Of a stretch of 64,000 bases of DNA, positions 17,579-26,436 are shown in pieces. Position numbers and translations under genes: made by a program. Below the pieces are notes generated by a model, which saw only the letters and a list, made by a program, of their open reading frames with translations, searched no databases and was not told where the DNA came from. The DNA is from Xenorhabdus nematophila ATCC 19061. Its GTDB lineage: Bacteria > Pseudomonadota > Gammaproteobacteria > Enterobacterales > Enterobacteriaceae. The stretch covers positions 3,511,232 through 3,575,231 of the forward strand of contig NC_014228.1 in NCBI RefSeq assembly GCF_000252955.1. The letters are read 5' to 3'. Each line of letters opens with the position of its first letter. Positions within the stretch are counted from its first letter, which is position 1.

Positions 17579-17781
17579 GATCCGGGTTTGGAATATCTTC
17601 ATGAACCATTAATAGATATTTTATTCTTCTTCATATTGAATATCAGGACAATATGGTAAATTTATCTTATTGATATTTAATGTTGTTTCCGTGAATTGAT
17701 TGGATTTTATACCTGATTTACTTGTTAAACTTATACGTTCGATTATTGAATTAGATAACGTAATTCGTTAAAGTAAAAAAG

Positions 17782-17944
17782 CTATCGGCAAAATCCGATA
17801 GTCGGGGATTTGCAACCCTGTTAAGAGTAACCCACTGGTAGAAATTTTCTGCCAGTGTGCCTGTTATCGCCCTTTCAATGGCGGTTCAGGCAGGGGAGGC
17901 TTCGGCCTCGCCGGACGGTTACTCCCGGTATTGCAAACCCTGTC
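17782..17944 (+). ncRNA. Highly structured intergenic element upstream of the Ner-like gene
   Basis: This stretch stacks several pairings. CTATCGG/CCGATAG forms a hairpin at 17782-17801. GAGTAACC (17825-17832) pairs with GGTTACTC (17917-17924) and encloses two hairpins: CACTGG...CCAGTG (17833-17857, extended inward) and GAGGC-TTCG-GCCTC (17896-17909, a UUCG tetraloop). Direct repeats TTGCAACCCTGT (17810-17821) and TTGCAAACCCTGT (17931-17943) flank the closing stem. It resembles a structured RNA or the immunity/leader region of a satellite prophage; I cannot name it. Confidence 0.5.
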
Positions 17945-17982
17945 TGAACCACCACCAATAATCAAAAGAAGGGGAAGCAGGT

Positions 17983-18267
17983 ATGACGATGACTCACACT
18001 CAGAAAGACTGGCACCCAGCCGAAATTATTTGTGCATTACGCAAGCGTGGTACAACACTTGCCGCCGTCTCCCGCGAAGCCGGATTAAGCTCTTCAACTC
18101 TCGCCAATACCCTGTCCCGCGCCTAGCCAAAAGGGGAATGGATCATTGCGAATTACCTCGACGTTCATCCCTCTGAAATCTGGCCGAGCCGTTATTTTGA
18201 CCAATATGGTCAGTTGATTGAGCGTACCGTGCGTAAAGCGGTTTCAGCAGAATCTTCAGAGCAATAA
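17983..18267 (+). pseudogene. Ner/Nlp-type DNA-binding regulator with an in-frame amber codon
   Basis: From ATG 17983 (with AGGGGAAGCAGG upstream) the frame reads MTMTHTQKDWHPAEIICALR, then an HTH (TLAAVSREAGLSSSTLANTL), then SRA, TAG (18124-18126), and continues PKGEWIIANYLDVHPSEIW to TAA 18265-18267. This is the Mu Ner / enterobacterial Nlp (sfsB) fold. The family normally has Trp or another residue where TAG stands; TGG-to-TAG explains it. Translation would stop after 47 residues, inside the DNA-binding domain, unless suppressed. It is the only regulator-like gene in this cargo zone. Confidence 0.8.
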
Positions 18268-18375
18268 GCGATAACGTTTTTATTTCCTAAAAGGCAGTTT
18301 CAGTTGTTGATTGAATAAATCCTGTTATTTCCTGCACAGTCAAGGGCATTTTATTGTCGGGCAGGAATAACAGGA

Positions 18376-18912
18376 ATGAGAATAACCGCATTAATAGGTG
18401 TATTGGCCACTATCCTGACGGGTTGTCATACCCCGTCAAATAAACCGCCGTCTCAATGTCTCCCCGAAAAAACCATTTCAGCAACGCAGCTCACGCGCAA
18501 TATTCAGCCCGTCTCACCCGATATTTATCAACAAGCACCAGAAGTTGTCCGTTATGGTCGCTATCTGCTGGTCAGTGCCGATCCGACAGCAGCACAGCGT
18601 GACCCACTTTCTCAATTGATTGAGGTTCATATCCCAGCGTCTCAGCATCTCACGGTTGGCGATGCCCTGCGTTATGTGTTGCGTCAGTCGGGCTATACCT
18701 TGTGTACGCCTGAAAAACCCAATGACATTTTATATCACCAGCCGCTGCCGTCGGTACACACTCAGTCAGATCCTGTCCGGCTGCGCACGGCGTTGCAGTT
18801 TATGGCAGGCCCGGCCTGGCAACTGGAAGTGGATGAGGTTCAGCGTGTAGTTTGTCACCACTTGCGGCCGGGTTATCAGCTTCCGCAATCCCGGCAAGGA
18901 AAGCAGCCATGA
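18376..18912 (+). CDS. pilL: PilL-like lipoprotein of the conjugation module (TIGR03748)
   Basis: A 178-residue protein with a lipoprotein signal peptide (lipobox LTGC at about residues 14-17). It is followed by the conserved periplasmic domain seen in PilL N-terminal family proteins: EVVRYGRYLLVSADPT, LTVGDALRYVLRQSGYTLC and PLPSVHTQSDPVRLRTALQF. In SPI-7/PAPI-1-like ICEs pilL opens the conjugation gene cluster. The stop overlaps the next ATG. Lipid anchoring in the outer or inner membrane is inferred from the lipobox. Confidence 0.85.
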   Translation: MRITALIGVLATILTGCHTPSNKPPSQCLPEKTISATQLTRNIQPVSPDIYQQAPEVVRYGRYLLVSADPTAAQRDPLSQLIEVHIPASQHLTVGDALRYVLRQSGYTLCTPEKPNDILYHQPLPSVHTQSDPVRLRTALQFMAGPAWQLEVDEVQRVVCHHLRPGYQLPQSRQGKQP

Positions 18913-19607
18913 GATTACATCGAATGGGTCTGATAGTGTGGATAGTGCTCAGCAGCCCAACATGGGCAGCCACACCGTCACCCTTAACGTCGCAGCAGAC
19001 GCCATCGGCAGAAAGCCAAAAGCAGTCTCTGAAAACACAGGCTGAGCAATGGGGATTGAATACGGATGAATATCAACGCTATCAGCAATTATTGAATGGG
19101 CCAAGGGGGATCCAGTCGCCGGGACTTGACCCGTTGACAACCCTGGGGATTGAAGCGGAAAGTGAGGTTGAACGCCGCCGTTATGCCGAACAATGGGTCA
19201 AGGCGGAATTTGCCCGTACTGAAAAAGAACTGCGTTTTCAGCGGGAAGTGGACGCGGCCTGGCAACGTTTATTTCCGGATGTGTTGCCGGTCAATATGGA
19301 AAAATCCGGTGAGGCAAAGGGGCGTCTGGCGTTGTTTGTCAAAATCAACGATTGCCCGCCGTGTGATGCCCGTTTAGCGGAAGTTCTGGCGTTGATGCAA
19401 CCGGTTGACATCTATCTGGTCGACAGCAAGGGCAATGACGACACACTACGGCAGTGGGCTAAAAGACACCGAATCCCTGTTGAGCGAGTACGCAACCGGC
19501 AAGTCACCCTGAATCATGATGCGGGGTACTGGTTCCGGTTTGGGCAGGGTGTTATGCCGGTCTTATTGCGGCAGGGAGAACAAGGATGGCAGATCTCATC
19601 ATTATGA
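18909..19607 (+). CDS. Conjugation protein TIGR03759 (thioredoxin-like CxxC)
   Basis: A 232-residue secreted protein (signal peptide cut near SSPTWA-A). Conserved segments are AEQWGLNTDEYQRYQQLLNG and LDPLTTLGIEAESEVERRRY, typical of TIGR03759. The C-terminal domain carries CPPC (NDCPPCDARL) and a thioredoxin-like VDIYLVDSKGND strand, suggesting a periplasmic disulfide function. ATG 18909 overlaps the pilL stop (ATGA), which fixes the start. Confidence 0.85.
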   Translation: MRLHRMGLIVWIVLSSPTWAATPSPLTSQQTPSAESQKQSLKTQAEQWGLNTDEYQRYQQLLNGPRGIQSPGLDPLTTLGIEAESEVERRRYAEQWVKAEFARTEKELRFQREVDAAWQRLFPDVLPVNMEKSGEAKGRLALFVKINDCPPCDARLAEVLALMQPVDIYLVDSKGNDDTLRQWAKRHRIPVERVRNRQVTLNHDAGYWFRFGQGVMPVLLRQGEQGWQISSL

Positions 19608-20125
19608 AACGGCTGAGTGTATTTCCCGTTATCGGGATGCTCTGGCTCAATACCTGCCATGCGGAGCTGAACGTCATTGCCGATTTAGGCGGCAAAGATG
19701 CCTCGCCTTTTTATGAAAGCATTAATGCCCAGCAAAGCGATGACCCTGTGTCATCGGTGCAAAATTCCTCACCCGAAATGGCCGGTGAAGCTGCGATGTT
19801 GCCTGTCAGAACACCGGAACTGACACCGGGGAAAGTGGCAAGCCGATCGCTGCAACTGCCGGGGATTGGCGCATTGTTTATTATCGGTGATGATCCCGAT
19901 TCCCGCCAGTGGTTAAACCAGTATGCAGCGCGGCTTAAGGCACTGCATGCTGTGGGGTTGGTGGTGAATGTCAGAGAAATGGCGGGGTTACAGGCATTGC
20001 GCACATTAGTTCCGGGGCTATTGCTGTCACCGGCCTCCGGCACCGAACTGGCTCGCCGGTTGCAGTTGCAACATTATCCGGTGTTAATTACCGACACCCA
20101 GCTTTCTCAGCAGTTATCACCATGA
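19604..20125 (+). CDS. Conjugation protein TIGR03765 (PFL_4695 family)
   Basis: A 173-residue secreted protein (signal peptide to about TCHA-E). ELNVIADLGGKDASPFYESI and the C-terminal GTELARRLQLQHYPVLITD match the PFL_4695 family. The start that overlaps the previous stop (ATGA) was preferred over the ATG 18 bases earlier. In many relatives a lytic transglycosylase gene lies next to this one; none is here. The role in DNA transfer is unknown. Confidence 0.83.
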   Translation: MKRLSVFPVIGMLWLNTCHAELNVIADLGGKDASPFYESINAQQSDDPVSSVQNSSPEMAGEAAMLPVRTPELTPGKVASRSLQLPGIGALFIIGDDPDSRQWLNQYAARLKALHAVGLVVNVREMAGLQALRTLVPGLLLSPASGTELARRLQLQHYPVLITDTQLSQQLSP

Positions 20126-22188
20126 GCCGCCGTTATGTGGTTGAAGCCCTGCTGCGCCCGGCCGTCGAGCTGAATACGGCGCTGGTCTCCGCCGTTGCCG
20201 CGTTTGTCTGTCTCCGGGCACCCTGGGCCATCGCACTGGCACCTTCAGTCAGCTATGTGATGGCAGGCGGTTTTGCCGTACTGGCAATGATACGCACATG
20301 GCAGGGCATTCAGGTCATCCGTTATCGCAGAAATCTGCGCCGCCTGCCACGTTACCAGATGAGCACCAGGCACATTCCTGTCAGTCACCGGCAGTTGTTT
20401 CTGGGCAGGGGATTTCGCTGGCAGCAGAAGCATACCCAGCGTTTACAGGATACCCGCCGACCGGAAGTCGAGAGATTCGTACAACCGTCCCGGATATATC
20501 AGTTTGCCCGCGCACTGGAGCGCCGAACTGAATACCGCTGGCCGACATTATCGGCGCTATTACGCAAAGACTCGCCATTTAATCCGGTACGCCCGCTGCC
20601 GCCGGTGGGTGGTAATCCTGCTATCCACGGCATTGAACCGCAGGAGGCGGACGTGTTTATGGATTTGCGCGAACGAGTCGGGCATACGCTGGTGATGGGG
20701 ACTACCCGGGTGGGAAAAACCCGATTGGCTGAACTACTTATCACGCAGGATATCCGGCGTGGTGAAGTGGTGATTGTGTTTGATCCCAAAGGGGATGCTG
20801 ACCTGTTAAGGCGCATCTGGGCAGAAGCGCACCGGGCCGGTCGCGGCAATGAGCTTTCCCTCTTTCATCTGGGCTGGCCGGAAATTTCGGCGCGTTATAA
20901 CGCGGTCGGGCGGTTTGGCCGGGTGTCCGAGGTGGCGTCCCGTCTGGCGGGACAACTCAGCGGGGAAGGCAACAGCGCCGCATTCCGTGAATTTGCCTGG
21001 CGGTTTGTCAATATTGTTGCCCGTGCTCTGGTGGCGCTGGGGCACCGGCCGGATTACCAGCTTATCACCCGCTACGTCAATAATATCAGCGAACTGTATC
21101 AGCGCTATGCCACCCGAATGATGGAGGAAAGACAGCCGGATCTGCTGGCGCAAATCAGTCATTCCCTCAGCAAACTGAAAGAAAAAGACATTCCGCGCAA
21201 TATGCAGGAGCAACCCGATGCCCTCCGGCTCTGGGCGATGGAAATGACGCTGAGTTCTGACGCAGGCAAGCAACTCTATGACCCGATTCTGGACGGGCTG
21301 CGTTCTGCCGTGCGTTATGACCGTACCTATTTTGATAAAATTGTCGCGTCCTTATTGCCGCTGCTGGAAAAACTGACGACAGGCAAAATTGCGGAACTGT
21401 TATCGCCGGATTATCTCAATATGACGGATATGCGGCCCATTTTTGACTGGGAGCAGGTGATCCGCAAAAATGGGGTTGTTTATATCGGGCTGGATGCACT
21501 GTCTGACAGCGATGTAGCTTCAGCGGTGGGCAACAGTATGTTTGCAGATTTGGTCAGTGTCGCGGGGCAGATTTACAAATATGGCATGAATGCCGGATTG
21601 CCGCCGGTACGTCATGATGGCAAGCTGGCGATTAACCTGCACTGTGATGAATTCAATGAACTGATGGGCGATGAATTTATCCCGCTGATCAATAAAGGCG
21701 GTGGGGCGGGCATGCAGGTCACGGCATATACCCAGACCTCCTCCGATATCGAGGCCCGTATCGGCAGCCCGGCTAAAACTGCACAGGTGATGGGTAACTT
21801 TAACACCCTGATTATGCTGCGGGTACGGGATAACCGGACGGCAGAACTCCTCACCAGCCAGCTTCCTGAAGTGGAAATCTACAGTAAGACCCTGGTATCG
21901 GGGCATTCCGATATTGCCGATGTTGAACAGGGACAGGATTTTACCTCGTCCACGCAGGACAGGGTAGGCACCGTCAAAACGCCGCTGATTACTCCCGCTG
22001 AAATGATTAATCTGCCGAAAGGGCAGGCGTTCGCGCTGCTGGAAGGCGGACAGCTGTGGAAAATCCGCATGCCTTTGCCAACGGGGGATGAGGATGATGC
22101 TCTGATGCCGGCCAGTTTGCAACACATTGCCGAACAGATGCGCAGGCACTACCGCACCAGTGAAAACTGGTGGGAAGAGAAGGGGTAG
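20122..22188 (+). CDS. traD: Conjugative coupling protein TraD (SXT/TOL subfamily, TIGR03743)
   Basis: A 688-residue type IV coupling ATPase that would hand the relaxase-DNA complex to the channel. Two hydrophobic segments lie near the N-terminus (about residues 12-60). The P-loop GTTRVGKTRL is near residue 195 and the Walker B strand VVIVFDPKGDADL near 220. INLHCDEFNELMGDEFIPLI is a further conserved motif. The start overlaps the previous stop (ATGA). The frame is intact, but without a complete channel the protein probably has nothing to couple to. Confidence 0.93.
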   Translation: MSRRYVVEALLRPAVELNTALVSAVAAFVCLRAPWAIALAPSVSYVMAGGFAVLAMIRTWQGIQVIRYRRNLRRLPRYQMSTRHIPVSHRQLFLGRGFRWQQKHTQRLQDTRRPEVERFVQPSRIYQFARALERRTEYRWPTLSALLRKDSPFNPVRPLPPVGGNPAIHGIEPQEADVFMDLRERVGHTLVMGTTRVGKTRLAELLITQDIRRGEVVIVFDPKGDADLLRRIWAEAHRAGRGNELSLFHLGWPEISARYNAVGRFGRVSEVASRLAGQLSGEGNSAAFREFAWRFVNIVARALVALGHRPDYQLITRYVNNISELYQRYATRMMEERQPDLLAQISHSLSKLKEKDIPRNMQEQPDALRLWAMEMTLSSDAGKQLYDPILDGLRSAVRYDRTYFDKIVASLLPLLEKLTTGKIAELLSPDYLNMTDMRPIFDWEQVIRKNGVVYIGLDALSDSDVASAVGNSMFADLVSVAGQIYKYGMNAGLPPVRHDGKLAINLHCDEFNELMGDEFIPLINKGGGAGMQVTAYTQTSSDIEARIGSPAKTAQVMGNFNTLIMLRVRDNRTAELLTSQLPEVEIYSKTLVSGHSDIADVEQGQDFTSSTQDRVGTVKTPLITPAEMINLPKGQAFALLEGGQLWKIRMPLPTGDEDDALMPASLQHIAEQMRRHYRTSENWWEEKG

Positions 22189-22196
22189 TTTCCGAT

Positions 22197-22955
22197 ATGG
22201 CACAGTCAGAAAATCACTCCCGCCCGTCTTCCCAACCGCCCCGCAAGCCTGGCCTGTTGTATCGTCTGTTATGGGAATGGCCGTGGCAACTTATTGGGTT
22301 TATGGTGATGTCCTGGCTGTTCAGCCTGTTACTGGAATATCTCGGGATGGCTTTTTTCTGGCCGGAACAGGGTGCCACTCACAGTCAGAATATGATGAAA
22401 ATTGAACTTAAATTTTTATCCACGGAATTTACCCGAAGCCTGTTGTTGGCTGAGCCTTCACAAACCGTTTCGGCAGGGTTGGCGCAAGCCTATCAATGGC
22501 TGTTTGTGGACAGTGGTTTTATGGGCTGGGTTCAGGGACAGTCGCAATACCAGTTCAATAGCCGCAATGATTTTATGCGTGAATTAAATTCCGTATTACA
22601 GGGTGTATCGGGGCATTTGCGGGAGTATTGGCTGGCCACGGTGTTTATCACGATGGTGACGCTGATCCGGCTGGGGATCCTGCTGTTATCCGTGCCCCTG
22701 TTTGTAATGGTGGTGTTAGTGGCACTGGTTGACGGGCTGGGACGACGGGATTTGCGGCGCTACGGAGCCGGGTATGAATCCAGTTTTGTCTATCACCATG
22801 CCAAACGGGGAATTAAACCGGCCTGCACGGTTCCCTGTGTACTGTATTTATCATGGCCGGAGGTAGTGTATCCCACGGTGATATTGTTGCCTGCGGCGGT
22901 GTTGCTGGGTATGGCGGTGGTGATAACAACGTCGATGTTTAAGAAATACTTATAG
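22197..22955 (+). CDS. Conjugation inner-membrane protein TIGR03747
   Basis: A 252-residue protein with about four membrane segments: one near residues 28-50, two adjoining ones near 140-180 and one near the C-terminus. [20 protein letters not shown] and the basic loop [24 protein letters not shown] are characteristic of the TIGR03747 family, which always follows traD in this ICE group. The start at 22197 is 8 bp after the traD stop; the longer frame would overlap traD. It is the last backbone gene before the restriction-modification insert. Confidence 0.85.
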   Translation: MAQSENHSRPSSQPPRKPGLLYRLLWEWPWQLIGFMVMSWLFSLLLEYLGMAFFWPEQGATHSQNMMKIELKFLSTEFTRSLLLAEPSQTVSAGLAQAYQWLFVDSGFMGWVQGQSQYQFNSRNDFMRELNSVLQGVSGHLREYWLATVFITMVTLIRLGILLLSVPLFVMVVLVALVDGLGRRDLRRYGAGYESSFVYHHAKRGIKPACTVPCVLYLSWPEVVYPTVILLPAAVLLGMAVVITTSMFKKYL

Positions 22956-22967
22956 GCATGACGCTGC

Positions 22968-23009
22968 ACGATGGAAAGCAAAACGTTTTTTTGTTTTGTA
23001 TTCCATCGT
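22968..23009 (+). terminator. Large hairpin at the backbone/cargo junction
   Basis: ACGATGGAA (22968-22976) pairs perfectly with TTCCATCGT (23001-23009), with CAAAAC/GTTTTG pairing inside and a T-run in the loop. It lies 12 bp after the TIGR03747 stop and would end or attenuate the traD transcript before the restriction-modification genes. Confidence 0.6.
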
Positions 23010-23146
23010 CAGCAGACAAGCCGCATCGCGGCGCGTCAGTGATTATATACGTACCTGAGACTTCTTTTTGTCAGTTTAACTTTATCCTGTGTCATTTGAG
23101 TGATATTATTACACTAATATATCCCGCTGATCAAATGGTTTTCACT

Positions 23147-24577
23147 ATGAAAGAGTTAGAGTTAATTGCACAAAAACTCATTGCACAAAACGAAGAAGAA
23201 CAATATCGGAAAAAGGAAGAAGACAAAGCTTTAATCAGTAAACTCGTTGAAATCTATGATCAAAAATATGTTGCTGAGGCACTTCGGGCGATTAGTCATA
23301 GTGACTGGACTCGTGAAACACTGAATCGCTGGCTAAATGGAAAAATGGTGCAAAAGCAATTAACTGAGCTGGAAGTACAGATGCTCAATAGTTTGTTGCC
23401 ATCACCGCCTGAACACCATCCGAATTACACTTTTCGTTTTATTGATCTGTTTGCCGGCATTGGTGGAATCAGAAAAGGATTTGAAGAGATTGGCGGGCAA
23501 TGTGTGTTCACCAGCGAGTGGAACAAGGATGCCGTTCGTACTTACAAAGCAAACTGGTATTGCGATCCTGAAGAGCATGTGTTTAATTCTGATATCAGGG
23601 ATATAACGCTGAGCCATGATATTTCTGTCAGTGATAAAGAAGCATACCAGAATATAGATCGTGAAATCCCTAATCATGATGTATTACTGGCGGGCTTCCC
23701 TTGTCAGCCTTTTTCTCTGGCGGGGGTATCAAAAAAAAATTCATTAGGCCGTGCTCATGGCTTTGAATGTGAAACGCAGGGAACATTATTTTTTGATGTA
23801 GCCCGGATCATTGCGGCCAAAAAACCCGCCATTTTCCTGCTGGAAAATGTCAAAAACCTGAAAAGCCATGATAAAGGGAAAACGTTTCGGGTTATTGTGC
23901 AGGCTTTGGATGAGCTGGGATATTCAGTTGCAGATGTTGAACATACCGGGAAAGATGATCCAAAGATTATTGATGGCCAGAATTTCCTGCCACAACACCG
24001 TGAACGTATTGTTTTGGTTGGGTTTCGGCGTGATCTTAATATCCACCAGGGATTTACCCTCAGAAATATGAATCAACTTTTTCCTGCGCAAAGACCGACT
24101 CTTAAAGAACTACTGGACAGTAATGTTGATAAAAAATATATCCTTACTCCTGCATTATGGAAATATTTATACAACTACGCGAAAAAACATCAGGCAAAAG
24201 GCAATGGCTTTGGTTTTGGTCTGGTTTTCCCTGATAACCCGAATAGCGTTGCCCGCACCTTGTCCGCCCGTTACCATAAAGATGGCTCTGAAATACTTAT
24301 CGACCGGGGCTGGAACAGAGAGCTTGGAGAGATGGATTTTGACAATGAAGAAAACCAGAAAAACAGACCAAGAAGGCTGACACCTCGCGAGTGTGCACGT
24401 TTGATGGGATTTGAATCACCAGGTGGCACAACTTTCCGCATTCCCGTATCGGATACTCAGGCCTATCGGCAATTTGGTAACTCTGTGATTGTTCCTGCTT
24501 TTGCTACTGTAGCTCAGTTATTGGCACCTTATATTGCCAGAGCGGTTGCGCTAAAAAACAGCAAAAAAGTGGCATAA
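23147..24577 (+). CDS. dcm: DNA cytosine-5 methyltransferase, Dcm/M.EcoRII type (CCWGG)
   Basis: A 476-residue C5-methyltransferase that reads almost in parallel with E. coli Dcm. It has motif [19 protein letters not shown], motif [14 protein letters not shown] with the catalytic Cys near residue 184, motif VI ENVKNL, motif [15 protein letters not shown] and motif [13 protein letters not shown]. The N-terminal helical region (about residues 1-85) is also Dcm-like. It should methylate the internal C of CCWGG and protect against the EcoRII-like nuclease two genes on. The start 23147 begins [11 protein letters not shown]; the 63 residues upstream in frame look non-coding. The gene is AT-richer than the ICE backbone. 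Confidence 0.92.
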   Translation: MKELELIAQKLIAQNEEEQYRKKEEDKALISKLVEIYDQKYVAEALRAISHSDWTRETLNRWLNGKMVQKQLTELEVQMLNSLLPSPPEHHPNYTFRFIDLFAGIGGIRKGFEEIGGQCVFTSEWNKDAVRTYKANWYCDPEEHVFNSDIRDITLSHDISVSDKEAYQNIDREIPNHDVLLAGFPCQPFSLAGVSKKNSLGRAHGFECETQGTLFFDVARIIAAKKPAIFLLENVKNLKSHDKGKTFRVIVQALDELGYSVADVEHTGKDDPKIIDGQNFLPQHRERIVLVGFRRDLNIHQGFTLRNMNQLFPAQRPTLKELLDSNVDKKYILTPALWKYLYNYAKKHQAKGNGFGFGLVFPDNPNSVARTLSARYHKDGSEILIDRGWNRELGEMDFDNEENQKNRPRRLTPRECARLMGFESPGGTTFRIPVSDTQAYRQFGNSVIVPAFATVAQLLAPYIARAVALKNSKKVA

Positions 24578-24586
24578 GGTTTGATT

Positions 24587-25060
24587 ATGGCTGATGTTCA
24601 TTCTTCTGCAATTCGTAGCAAAAATATGAAAGCGATACGAAATTGTGACACAGCCATTGAAATAAAGCTGGCAGCGATCCTTGAAGATGCTGGCTTTCAG
24701 TTTCGGACACAGGTAAAAGAATTGCCGGGGAAGCCTGATTTCGTGATCGATGAGTATCGAAAAATCATTTTCACTCATGGGTGTTTCTGGCATCACCATG
24801 AGTGCTATTTGTTTAAAGTTCCGATGACCAGAACTGAATTTTGGATGAACAAACTTGGGAAAAATGTATTACGGGATATAGCGATTAATGAGAAGCTCAG
24901 GAGTGACGGCTGGCACGTTATGGTTATCTGGGAATGTGCTATAAAAGGCAGATTCAGATTACCCGCTCAGGAATTATCTGAAAGAATAGAAGAATGGATT
25001 TGTGCAGGTAGTGGTTCGGTAGAAATTGATACTAAAGGGATACATAATAAAAATGTTTGA
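24587..25060 (+). CDS. vsr: Very-short-patch mismatch repair endonuclease Vsr
   Basis: A 157-residue Vsr endonuclease, which nicks at T:G mismatches arising from deaminated 5-methylcytosine in Dcm sites. Diagnostic segments are IRSKNMKAIRNCDTAIE, LPGKPDFVID with the catalytic Asp, and the zinc-site cluster FTHGCFWHHHECYLFKVP followed by EFWMNKLGKNV. The start ATG 24587 lies 9 bp after the dcm stop; an upstream TTG is less likely. The 3' end overlaps the endonuclease gene by 8 bp, so the three genes form one operon. Confidence 0.95.
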   Translation: MADVHSSAIRSKNMKAIRNCDTAIEIKLAAILEDAGFQFRTQVKELPGKPDFVIDEYRKIIFTHGCFWHHHECYLFKVPMTRTEFWMNKLGKNVLRDIAINEKLRSDGWHVMVIWECAIKGRFRLPAQELSERIEEWICAGSGSVEIDTKGIHNKNV

Positions 25061-26297
25061 GCAGTTATCTGATCATTTCGAAGTCGCAGTTGCAAAATAT
25101 CTTTCTGCTGTTGATGTTGATCCTAAAAAATCAAACCAACATGAAATTGGTGGATTGGTCAAAGCAGGATTTTCAAGATATCTTCCCGTTCCCGAACAAG
25201 GAGAAAAAATATTTTTTAAGGCAACACTGACTTATATTGCCGGAGAAGATAGTGAGCCGGTCATCTGTGAAGATCAATTAACATGGTACGATACGCGTTA
25301 TAACCAGCCAAACAGATCGGCTGAATATCGTATGTATTATAAAACGAATCCTGTTTCATCTTTGATGAGCGAAGGGGATTTTTTTCTAATTATTAAACGT
25401 AATAATGGCGATTTGCTGCTTATTATAACTCCCCCGGGATCTTCAGTTGAATTACAGCTGAATACTTTATTTAGGCTGGGTAATATTGGTCATCATTTTT
25501 CCCGATCTTCGATAGAGGGAAAATCGCTTATTCTTCCGGTCAGGATGTTATTTGAAGATCTGGGAATAGAACTTGAAGAACCTGAAAGTAAAAATGAAAA
25601 TTTACTGGAAATATTATTAGAGCGCTTCCCGGCTGGTTTTCCTAAGGCAAAAGAATTTTCTTTAATGGCAAGGGAGCTGGTCTCTGGTGAACCCATAGAT
25701 GAACCTGATAATACACTGATGCTATGGATGGAACAGGAAGAAAAATTATTTAAGGTGTATGAACGTCATGAGGTAGCGAAAAAATTATCGCAGGGATTTG
25801 GGGAAAACGGAAATGATGTTGATGAATTTATTCATTTTTCACTGAGTATTCAGAACAGGCGAAAATCCCGTGCCGGCTTTGCCTTTGAAAATCACCTGAA
25901 TCAACTTTTTTTATTGCATAACCTGCAATTTCAACAGGGATCAGCCAAAAATATAACAGAGAATAAGTCTAAACCCGATTTTCTTTTCCCGTGTTTTTCT
26001 GCTTATCACGATAAGTTTTTTCCTCAGGAAAATTTGCGATTGCTTGGCGCAAAAACGACATGTAAAGATCGCTGGCGGCAAGTATTGGCGGAAGGAGACC
26101 GGGTGGTGCGCAAGCATCTGATAACGATGCAGCCGGGGATAAGTGAGCAACAACTGGCAGAAATGAAGAATAAATCGTTACAACTCGTGGTGCCTGAATC
26201 TGTTCAGTCACTTTACCCGGTATCCTATGCCAATGATTTACAGAATGTTATGGAGTTCATTACTGAAATCAAGGAAATCCAAAGATTAACTCAATAA
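25053..26297 (+). CDS. Type II restriction endonuclease, EcoRII type (CCWGG)
   Basis: A 414-residue protein. The N-terminal domain (to about residue 165) resembles the EcoRII effector-binding domain, which needs a second site for activity. The C-terminal catalytic domain has FAFENHLNQLF, KPDFLFPCFSAY and LLGAKTTCKDRWRQVL, matching the EcoRII-C PD-(D/E)XK core with its catalytic Lys near residue 332. It lies directly after dcm and vsr, giving a full CCWGG restriction-modification cassette. The start at 25053 overlaps the vsr end. The reading frame is intact. Confidence 0.9.
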   Translation: MFEQLSDHFEVAVAKYLSAVDVDPKKSNQHEIGGLVKAGFSRYLPVPEQGEKIFFKATLTYIAGEDSEPVICEDQLTWYDTRYNQPNRSAEYRMYYKTNPVSSLMSEGDFFLIIKRNNGDLLLIITPPGSSVELQLNTLFRLGNIGHHFSRSSIEGKSLILPVRMLFEDLGIELEEPESKNENLLEILLERFPAGFPKAKEFSLMARELVSGEPIDEPDNTLMLWMEQEEKLFKVYERHEVAKKLSQGFGENGNDVDEFIHFSLSIQNRRKSRAGFAFENHLNQLFLLHNLQFQQGSAKNITENKSKPDFLFPCFSAYHDKFFPQENLRLLGAKTTCKDRWRQVLAEGDRVVRKHLITMQPGISEQQLAEMKNKSLQLVVPESVQSLYPVSYANDLQNVMEFITEIKEIQRLTQ

Positions 26298-26345
26298 CTT
26301 TGCAAATGAAACAGCACTGCATTTATGTAAATACCTTTTCTCTGA

Positions 26346-26367
26346 GGTGACCATTAAGGTGGTCACC
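26346..26367. terminator. Hairpin between the restriction cassette and the next gene
   Basis: GGTGACC (26346-26352) pairs with GGTCACC (26361-26367) between convergent genes. There is no clear T-run, so termination is uncertain. Confidence 0.35.
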
Positions 26368-26436
26368 ATGATCCGCACCTGTCATCCTACAATGTGTTAT
26401 ACGCCATATTTTTCTTTGTACCGCTCATGCGGCAGC

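Noticed and set aside
17421..17612. 63-codon plus-strand frame beside abiF
   Set aside because: It has no ribosome-binding site, starts before the promoter of the RNA and runs through the intrinsic terminator. A non-coding RNA explains the locus better.
21520..22203. 227-codon minus-strand frame opposite traD
   Set aside because: traD is clearly coding on the plus strand with catalytic motifs; the antisense frame has no recognisable features.
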